Positions 56,912 to 64,000 of a stretch of DNA of 64,000 nt are shown here, one piece after another; position 1 is the first letter of the stretch; each line of letters opens with the position of its first letter. A program made the position numbers and the translations under genes. Source of the stretch: Nemania diffusa (taxonomy: Eukaryota > Ascomycota > Sordariomycetes > Xylariales > Xylariaceae); the NCBI GenBank assembly GCA_038501195.1, contig JBBPUQ010000002.1, positions 5,223,001 through 5,287,000 on the forward strand, read 5' to 3'. The notes below the pieces were generated by a model. The model was given only the letters and a program-made list of their open reading frames with translations. It did not search any database and was not told the origin of the DNA.

Positions 56912-59900
56912 GTATAGCTGAGTATGATGAGGTACTAGAAGGGGAAATGGTATTCAGAAAAGTCCTACCAAATTATGATTAGTTTAAAAGCATATAGGTA
57001 GGACTTGTCAAAAAAAGAATTCAACACCCCGGCTCGTTGTCATTGCATGGCTGTCTACAAGCGAATAACTCCTATGCGACCTTTGAACGAGGGCACCCAA
57101 AAAGGTTTCTTTATGCCCAATAAGTTATATGAATGCTTACGGCAGTGTAAGCATGTCCGTAGGACTTCTCGTATCTGTCGAACTTCTCTACATGTCACAA
57201 CTAAGCCCATCTATAGTACCTAGTCGTCGCTTACTCCTAAATGTCCTAATGATTGCTATACTATCCCCTTCGTTCCATAAAAGACCCGAGCAAATAGACA
57301 GGCCAGAGCTCCTATCGAAACCGCGGGGGGAATCCGGAGATGACAGCGGGAGGGGGTCTCGATTCCGACGTCCTCTCCTCTCGAACACGAGCTCCGCCCT
57401 CCCCAATCGGATGCCCTTCCCCCAACATATGTATGCAAGGCTCTTAGTCACGGCTGCCTTGTCCGCCTTGCCTCGATTTTGCGAACCACGCCCCTCACCT
57501 CGGTGCGGGCGGCAGGGCTGCATACGCATAGGGCCGTGGTCCAGGAATGGACGTCACACCATCGTGGCGGTCAGGAGACTGATGGAAAAGGGAAGCACGT
57601 ATGATTATGGTTGTGGTGTAATTGCTCGTGATACGTATAATCAAGACTATGTATGCTTATGTCTAATATGTGCCATTCTAGATGCATATGGGAAATGCTA
57701 AATGATGACTTGCATGGCTCGATGTGGTATTTAGGGGCTATGTATAGTGGCTTCTTGGCCGAAAGCAGAGACGCACGGCTCGCTGAGACTATAGTCTCAC
57801 TTTTTCAGTCAGATTCTGAGTCGCGCCGGCAGGCAATTATCTAGCCGCAAGACAACTTTCGTCCGTCCGCGTTCGAGAGCCATGTGTGCACGCTTAACTG
57901 GCTTCATGCCATCTTAGGGCTGGTAGCGGGAAGAGTTAGAGGGTCCCTAAGTCTGAAGTGGTGCCTTGCGGCGCAAATTCAAGATATTTCCTACGTGGTG
58001 TCTATGCATCTGTCCATCTGCCTTTGGGCTGTAAGTCTACTGGTTGCTTTTGGCACTATTGGCTGCATGGTAAATGCTGGAAGAGCTAACATGCATTTTA
58101 TATACTCCCGGCCGAGGCAGAACTTAAAAACTGACGACCTGTTTAAGAACTTTTGGGTGGTATGTCGTTGTTGGCACGTCGTTTGCATGATCAGGACCGT
58201 TGATCCGGCGTATTGTGAATCTAGTGTGGGACCTTGTGACCTGATGGATGATTGGGTGGCAGAATTGAATAATACCCAAGTAGGAATCCCCTTTTTCGCC
58301 CTCAACTCGCGCTCTATGTAGTGTAGGTAGTAGTGCAGAATTCAGGCAGCGATGCAAAGCTTATTCTACCTACCTAGATCTGGTAAAATCTGGGGGGTCT
58401 AGAGCACGCTAATAAACGGAGTGCTGATTCACGGCGGTTGGTTCATGCGTACTTATACAGGAGTGAGGTAGTTACCTACATACTGTAAGCTGGTATGTAT
58501 GTGGGTATAAGGGACCCCCTAGGGCAATAAGGATTTGCCTAAAGTTCGCGCACTATCTTGGCGGAACAAGCAGTTTGTTTTACGTATCTCAATGCAGGTC
58601 TGCGGCGTAGTAATAGCTCATTGACCTGTGAGCTGTGCTGTGCCCTCTGATGTTGTAACGTGTGACATGTAACCACGCATATGTAGGTACGGCACGCTGT
58701 GCGAGACGTGCATATGATGTAAAGGAGGTAATTTGAACCGAACAGCTGGGAGGCGTCCTGTGGTTAGGTAGGTAGCATAGCATAGCTATAGGGCTTGCCG
58801 TGATACTTGCTTGTGAAGCTAATTAAAGAATTTTGTCAATTACCATCCACCGTATAGAATGCGATGGCTCGCAAACGAGCTAAGTTGGGTAAATGAGAGA
58901 GAGAGAAAAGTAAGTCATCGCTAGACATGTCGCGCATAGCATCCATAGACGGTAAGATGTAAGACAGGAGTTACTCATTCAGGTGGGGATTAATAATCGG
59001 AGGGGCTTTATAGCACTTAATTCAGTCCTGCCGGGCCCCTTTCATCTTTTTCTTCATCTTAAGCAAGCTGACACTTTTTACCAGGGTCCTGTCCACCAGC
59101 CCTGTTTGACCCTGCCCGACAGCTGCGCCCCCCGTTGACGCTTTAATTTCCAACTCGGCGCTTTTTAATGGGTCGTTGCTGGGAATGGCCGCATCGTTAG
59201 TTTTCAAGTCTGCCTTCTTTTCTTCCAGCTCTACACAGTAGGTACCTTCATTCGCTAAGCGCAAAGTCCTGCCAGTTTCCTGCCTATGGACACACTAGCG
59301 CCATATATGTAGCCAATGCTTTCAGCATCGAAGGCGTACAGTAGGTATACACACTAAAAAAAAACACGCGATGGCGTCCGGAACAATAGTCTATAAGTAT
59401 GGAGCGCGCTACACTAATCGGTAAGGCTAAATAAAGAAAGAACAGCGAAAGAACAGAGCCAGCTCTCACCGATCAGAAACACTATTATAGTATAGTCTAT
59501 AAGTCTTTTCTTGAAAACCAGGTAAGCCCTTGTTGTCCCAGGTGTATGTAAACCAGCTACCTAGAGCATAACAACTATAGTTGGTGTGGGCTTGACTAGG
59601 AGGTTCATTACATAGTCTAGCCGTTTAGGTGTTCGGGGGTTCCCCCTGACCTGACGAGATGAAGAAGCCGTTGTCTTTGCTATTATTATCACATTTTTAT
59701 TGCGATTCTCATTGGGCTAGGACCGTGTAACAGCCAGGTAGGTAGGTGCACTAACCACTTACATGCACTTACCGACACACTAATTAGGAAAAGTAGTAGG
59801 CTACATACCCCATCCGGCGTAGTGTAGGGACGCCGGCGTAGGTAGATGGTCTCGTCTAACCCACCCATGCCTGGCAAACCACCTGCCGGCTGGGCTGGGC

Positions 59901-60277
59901 TGGGCTAGTGCACCCTGTTTGTGGTTTGGTATGTAGGCAGGCAGGTTAGGTCACTTCGTCTGGTCTCACTCGACCACTTTAGTTGCGGCTCATCCACCAC
60001 CCTCCTTCTCTTCTCTTCTCTCACATCTCGCATTCCAACTCTGTCTATTTAGACTACTACACTCTTTTCCCCTCCTCCAACACAGCCCAGCAACCTGTCA
60101 GCCCATCACGGCACTTACACTCTTTATAAAATACTAGTCACTCCTTACCAGGCCTGGACTCTGTTACTCCCTCTTGAGCTCTTTCGATCTTGTTTCGACT
60201 TGCAGTCTTCTCTTCGCTCTTCGCCTCTTTCGACCGTAATAAGACCCGTTTAATTAGTTTGACTCATAACCGATAAA
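56912..60277. other. 3.4-kb intergenic region
   Basis: Between two plus-strand genes. Frames at 57129-57701 (plus) and 57188-57529 (minus) overlap, and I recognise nothing in either. A 145-codon plus frame at 57884-58321 lacks an in-frame ATG at its start. A short, charged minus frame at 59022-59264 ends KMKKKMKGARQD. TAGGTAGGTA words occur at about 58760 and 59738, and GCTGGGCTGGGCTGGGC at about 59889. I call no gene. Confidence 0.5.
59990..60277 (+). promoter_or_regulatory. core promoter and CT-rich leader of GPI-protein gene
   Basis: A TATAAAA box lies at 60125-60131, about 150 bases before the start codon. It is flanked by pyrimidine-rich DNA (CTTCTCTTCTCTTCTCTC near 60005 and CTTCTCTTCGCTCTTCGCCT near 60210). 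Such CT-rich leaders with a TATA box are typical of highly expressed genes in filamentous fungi. The start context is ATAAAATGCG. Confidence 0.6.
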
Positions 60278-61240
60278 ATGCGTTCTGCTACCATCTTCGC
60301 TTCCGTCCTGGCTTTTGCCGCCTCGGCTCTTGCCCAGACCTCTGGCTACGCCGTCATTAGCGCTCCCGCTGACGGTGAGGTTGTGCCCGCCGGGAAGACC
60401 TACACCATCAAATGGAGCGCCGGCTCGTTCAGCGGCCCCGCTACCATCTCGCTCCTCGGTGGTGCCAGCGCCAGCACCCTCCAGATCCTGAACTCGCTCG
60501 CTAGTAAGTTCCAGAGTTGAGGCATATAGTCGAGATAATCCATCGCTAATCAGGGGGTTATAGCCAGCGTTGAGGTTGGAAAGGAGTCCTTCGCTTGGCC
60601 CGTCGACTGCTCGCTCGGCGAGGACAAGACCTACGGCATCAAGATCGCCGACGAGGCCTCCAACGGTGCTACTTTCCAGTACTCGTTCCCCTTTGCCATC
60701 AAGGGCCCTGCTGTAAGTGACAGCCCAGAACTGCGGTCCCTCTTGGGCCGCACCAAACCGAGGCTTTAGTTCGGTCGAGATTCGTAGAAACCCCAGAAAT
60801 GCTGACTTGAAATGTCACAGTGCTCCAGCACCAGCTCTACTAGCAGCGCCATCACTGTGTCCGCCACTGTTTCCGCTACTACCTCGGCAACTGGCTACAG
60901 CGTGACCGGATATCCCACTCTGGAATCCAGCTCCACGGTCTCAACCAGCAGCAGCATCAAGAACACCACCAGCACCGCCATTAGCTACAGCGCCAGCACC
61001 AGCGTCAGTGTCGCCACCACGACCAAGAAGTCGACCACCGCGGTAGTCACCCCGACCACCCTGGCCACCTCGTCTACCCCCGTCGTGACTGTCACCCAGG
61101 GCGCCACCACCACTGTGGGCAGCAGCAGCAGCACCCCCGCCACCTCGACCACCGCTTCTTCGACCGTCCCTACCGCTGGTGCCACTCGCGCCGGCGCCGG
61201 TCTAGCTCTCGGTCTCCTAGCTGCGGCTCTTGCCCTGTAA
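60278..61240 (+). CDS. GPI-anchored Ser/Thr-rich cell-wall protein
   Basis: Secreted wall protein of the fungal KRE9/KNH1-like N-domain family, likely attached to the plasma membrane or wall glucan by a GPI anchor. Exons are 60278-60503, 60564-60712 and 60821-61240, with introns of 60 and 108 nt; the product has 264 residues. Residues 1-19 are a signal peptide ending ASALAQ. Residues 24-125 form the beta-sandwich domain, starting YAVISAPADGEVVPAGKTYT and ending FPFAIKGPA, with a Cys in PVDCSLGED. The rest is a Ser/Thr-rich stalk, expected to be heavily O-mannosylated. It ends in a small-residue omega site and the hydrophobic tail LALGLLAAALAL, the GPI signal. High-GC, C-ending codons and the TATA/CT-rich promoter suggest strong expression. 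The exact role in the wall is not known. Confidence 0.93.
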
Positions 61241-63312
61241 AGTGGTTTCGTGCATCCTGTATCTATTTGGATAGATATGCATGACTTGGTGACTTGGTAA
61301 TGGATTTCCGCGCCTGCCTCGTGGGAGAATTGTACAATTGGCATACTGTTAATCCGGTGTAAGGAGAGAGAGAGACAGCTGAGGAGGTCAGCCTGCAAAC
61401 CTAATAGCGATATCGAAGTAGTCCTAAAGAGAGAATCTGACGTCAGATTATACCCTCTCCCCTGTCGGCTTGTGGGGAGGTCGATTGCTCGCAAACAAGA
61501 TGACTTGCAGATAGGAGTTGAATGAGAAGATAAAAATGGGTAATGAGCATAATGAGATGTAGAGCGCGTGTTTGTTGTATATACCATAATAGCTTGTCCT
61601 GTTGGAGTATTTCAGCGCATCGTTGTCGTGTCTTGAATAAAGCTTGTTTGAAAAAGAACATTCTTGAATTACTTAATTCGCATCTTTTAGATGTATGAAA
61701 ACTTGTCGTTCGTCGGGAAAGGCCGTGGAGGTAGGTAGCTGTCTCATATTTCCCCAGTATTCCCCCTTGCTCCAACGACCCGTGCATGCGCAGGATGTAA
61801 CCGCTGCATTTTCAGCCGCAGATGGAGAAGTTCAGCTCGAGGAAGGTCGGTATCAATAAACAGCAGACAGCAACGTGGGGGTTTGAGGTCAACATATATA
61901 TACACTCGACGGCAGCCCCGGATGATTTCATCAATGAATTGTCGTGTCTTGTGCTTACGTATAATTGCCAATTTGAAAACTTCGTATAAAGGGCTGACGC
62001 AGGTACTTATCCCATGCCCAACCAATTAATTTTCATATAGTTTGCGCGGCTGCGTATTCCCGGTGTCGGGGCTCGAATATTACGCCCATCTCGGGCTTAA
62101 CGCAATGTTTTGGGTCCAGGATATTCAGCGGTGAGATGGATAGGTAATTCGCGGGACGGTCCGGTTGGAGATTCACTGCTCGCTATCCGTCAAGAGCTCT
62201 TTATAAAATGCTGTAGGGGAATATATGAGAAGGGCGTCTCCGGAATCAAGTGATGGGCGGGATGTCGGTTTCGACAACGGTAGTTGCGTTGCTCAAGAAC
62301 CAACTGCATAAACCACGTGGTTCTACCTGCACGTACTTATGTAACCAGAGCTGACGACCGTCGTACGAAATTTGATGGTCTTTCTGCCCTCTTATTCGTC
62401 CAGATCAGCTGCGTTTATCGAGATAGATAGATCGATGTAGGGCTAGCGATCGCCTCCCGGGAAGGAAGGGATCGTCGTGGTCGTGGTTGTCTGACCACTT
62501 ACTTTGCTCTTTGTTATCGGAGCTGCTGACGTGACCGAAACCCCGAAAGGGGGTTACTGTTCCCTTGCGTATCTTAGTAGTGTTACGACAGTGTAACTAC
62601 TCTGATGGCGGCCGCTGTAGCGTATTGGTGGGAAATGTTAAATCGAAGTGTCTACGTTGAGTAACATTGGGCTAGGGATGGTTACAGCATCTATGTAACA
62701 GTGTGACATAAAGTAACCCTCTCTACTCTAGGCAGTGAAAATTATAGTATCTAAGTTATGTGGTAATTGTCCGGTCCTTGAATTTAATACACCGCTGGGT
62801 CCAGGTAGAATGGGTGTCAAATGGATAGTAATTAATTGAATTCTCATGTTACCGACACAGAACTTTTCTCGTATCGTTTTACAGCTAGAAAACAATATTG
62901 TTTATATTGAAGTTTACAAGATTAAATCGAGTGGGTTCGAATAAAACAGTATTAAAGGACCACCCACATTAATAATCTTTATGTTTCCAGCATTTAATAA
63001 TGCCCTAGAGATAAAGTTATAGATAATCATATTTCCCAGAAATCTAGCACAAATAATTAGGGGAGAGCAATATTGAGGTTACATTTGACTTTCATTCCCT
63101 CGGAGGACAAATTAAGTGTCTAACGTTTTATACTACAGATCGGATCCTGAATCCATTGAGCACAAACCATTTCATATAAGTCCAAACCTAAAAGCTCTCT
63201 ATTACATCGGCCAAAGATACATCGCATCATTATTTGAGAAGTAGTATAGCAAAAGACATTCGCTAGGTATATAGGGCGAAGAGGGCATGTAGAGAAAGAG
63301 AAAATAAGAAGT
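61241..63312. other. 2-kb convergent intergenic region
   Basis: Between the GPI-protein gene and the nitrate-transporter stop, which face each other. It is mostly AT-rich, especially beyond 62740. It should contain both 3' UTRs; minus frames at 61443-61787 and 61744-62025 show nothing recognisable. Confidence 0.55.
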
Positions 63313-64000
63313 TCATCGGCCGCCGATCTGGCCTCGGGGAACAGGGGGCACCCAACAGAGGGCGAGGTTGAGGGCAATAGTGATAATACCGATGACCCAG
63401 AGCGACTTGGCGTAATTCGTGCCATTATCCATGAAGCGAAATATGATGCTAAAGATTACGCCGCCGAGGTTACCAGCTGCACCGGCACTGCCAGAAACAA
63501 TGCCATTGGCTTGTGGGTGGACATGGGGGATGAGACCGAAGTTGCTCCCATTACCTGCCTCGAGGAATATAGCCATTAGGGAGACTAGGCCGACTAGAAC
63601 TGATAATCTATGGGGGTCTAGCTGGCCGATGAGGATCAAGAAAGCGCCGGTCAACAGGCCGCAGATCACGATCCAGATCTTTTTCGCCCAGAGATTGCGA
63701 CCGGTCACTTTGTACAGAAAGTCTGAGATGAAGCCGCCGAGCGGCCGCGTCACAAAGTTCAGGAAACCGAAGATGGCGGCCACGTTGGCTGCATATGCTG
63801 AGCTGATGTGCGGGGAGTTTTGCAGGTAATAGGCGCTGAGGATGGAATTGATGGCTAGTTCGCCGCCGAATGAGGCCAGGTATGTAATCAGATGAAACAT
63901 GGTCTGCGGCGATGCGAGAATCGCCCATGTTCCGGCGAAGGTGGGCTTTTGAATGACTTCGCCTCGGGCGGTGTCAAAGCTCTCTTGCGCCTGAGATAGG
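63313..64000 (-). CDS. nitrate/nitrite transporter (MFS, NNP family), C-terminal part
   Basis: Plasma-membrane transporter that brings nitrate into the cell for assimilation (CrnA/NrtA of Aspergillus, NIT-10 of Neurospora). The frame is open to the right edge, so the N-terminal half is outside the window; about 229 residues are visible. The nitrate-porter signature is clear: LEAGNGSNFGLIPHVHPQAN followed by GIVSGSAGAAGNLGGVIFSI. An MFS loop motif, RPLGGFISD, lies before it, and six hydrophobic segments alternate with short loops. The tail is short (VPRGQIGGR). A hydrophilic loop near the edge (SQAQESFDTARGEVIQKP) is the usual central region between the two halves. Such genes are usually controlled by nitrogen regulators, and often lie beside nitrate or nitrite reductase, which would be to the right. 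Confidence 0.93.
   Translation of the reverse strand, partial: LSQAQESFDTARGEVIQKPTFAGTWAILASPQTMFHLITYLASFGGELAINSILSAYYLQNSPHISSAYAANVAAIFGFLNFVTRPLGGFISDFLYKVTGRNLWAKKIWIVICGLLTGAFLILIGQLDPHRLSVLVGLVSLMAIFLEAGNGSNFGLIPHVHPQANGIVSGSAGAAGNLGGVIFSIIFRFMDNGTNYAKSLWVIGIITIALNLALCWVPPVPRGQIGGR

Noticed and set aside
57129..57701. A 190-codon plus-strand frame after SLH1
   Set aside because: Codon use is random, no domain is recognisable, and another unrelated frame overlaps it on the minus strand.
57884..58321. A 145-codon plus-strand frame with some hydrophobic segments
   Set aside because: It has no in-frame ATG at its start, no clear acceptor upstream and no family I recognise.

Overview
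The window is nuclear DNA of a filamentous ascomycete (Pezizomycotina, most likely a Sordariomycete). The signs are many short GT-AG introns (47-166 nt) with CTAAC/CTAAT-like branch sites, fungal-type protein families (NCA2, the DASH subunit Dad4, a KapC-like bZIP, a KRE9/KNH1-type GPI protein, ERG25), GC-rich coding DNA set in AT-richer intergenic DNA, and a recurring TAGGTACCTA-like motif between genes. I see no bacterial features, no plasmid or phage DNA, no CRISPR array and no intact transposon.

Layout. At 1-828 lies the 3' part of an O-methyltransferase. 4913-6056 (-) is an atypical Rab24-like GTPase. 7080-9313 (-) is an AFG2/CDC48-type double AAA ATPase with an odd first ring. 10121-11716 (+) is a mitochondrial-type protein of unknown function. 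12327-13227 (-) is Sec4/Rab8. 16227-17502 (+) is a secreted RNase T2. 17890-19968 (-) is NCA2, divergent from ERG25 at 21021-22129 (+). 22680-24920 (-) is a pterin-4a-carbinolamine dehydratase with very large introns. A gene-free stretch of about 7 kb follows. 32093-33733 (+) is a KapC-like bZIP factor. 34646-37395 (-) ARP5, 38212-38669 (-) DAD4 and 39067-39654 (+) IES6 form a compact chromatin/kinetochore block. 40828-41672 (+) is GOT1 and 42331-43206 (-) is profilin. 46010-48198 (+) is a long disordered fungal protein. 49379-50354 (-) is the SNARE YKT6, divergent from the giant helicase SLH1 at 50964-56911 (+). 60278-61240 (+) is a GPI-anchored cell-wall protein. The right edge (63313-64000, -) holds the C-terminal half of a nitrate transporter.

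Functions. Most genes are housekeeping genes of separate pathways. Two themes stand out. First, Arp5 and Ies6, which physically form one module of the INO80 remodeler, are encoded within 5 kb of each other with DAD4 between them. Second, four membrane-traffic genes (Rab24-like, SEC4, GOT1, YKT6) and profilin are scattered along the window.

DAD4, GOT1, most of profilin, and the terminal exons of ARP5, NCA2, ERG25, SEC4 and YKT6 are split into exons so short that simple ORF calling misses them. I rebuilt them by hand from splice sites, reading phase and family sequence. Every multi-exon model given here keeps an open frame and gives a protein length that is plausible for its family. No transcript data were available, so UTRs, promoters and alternative splicing are inferred or unknown.
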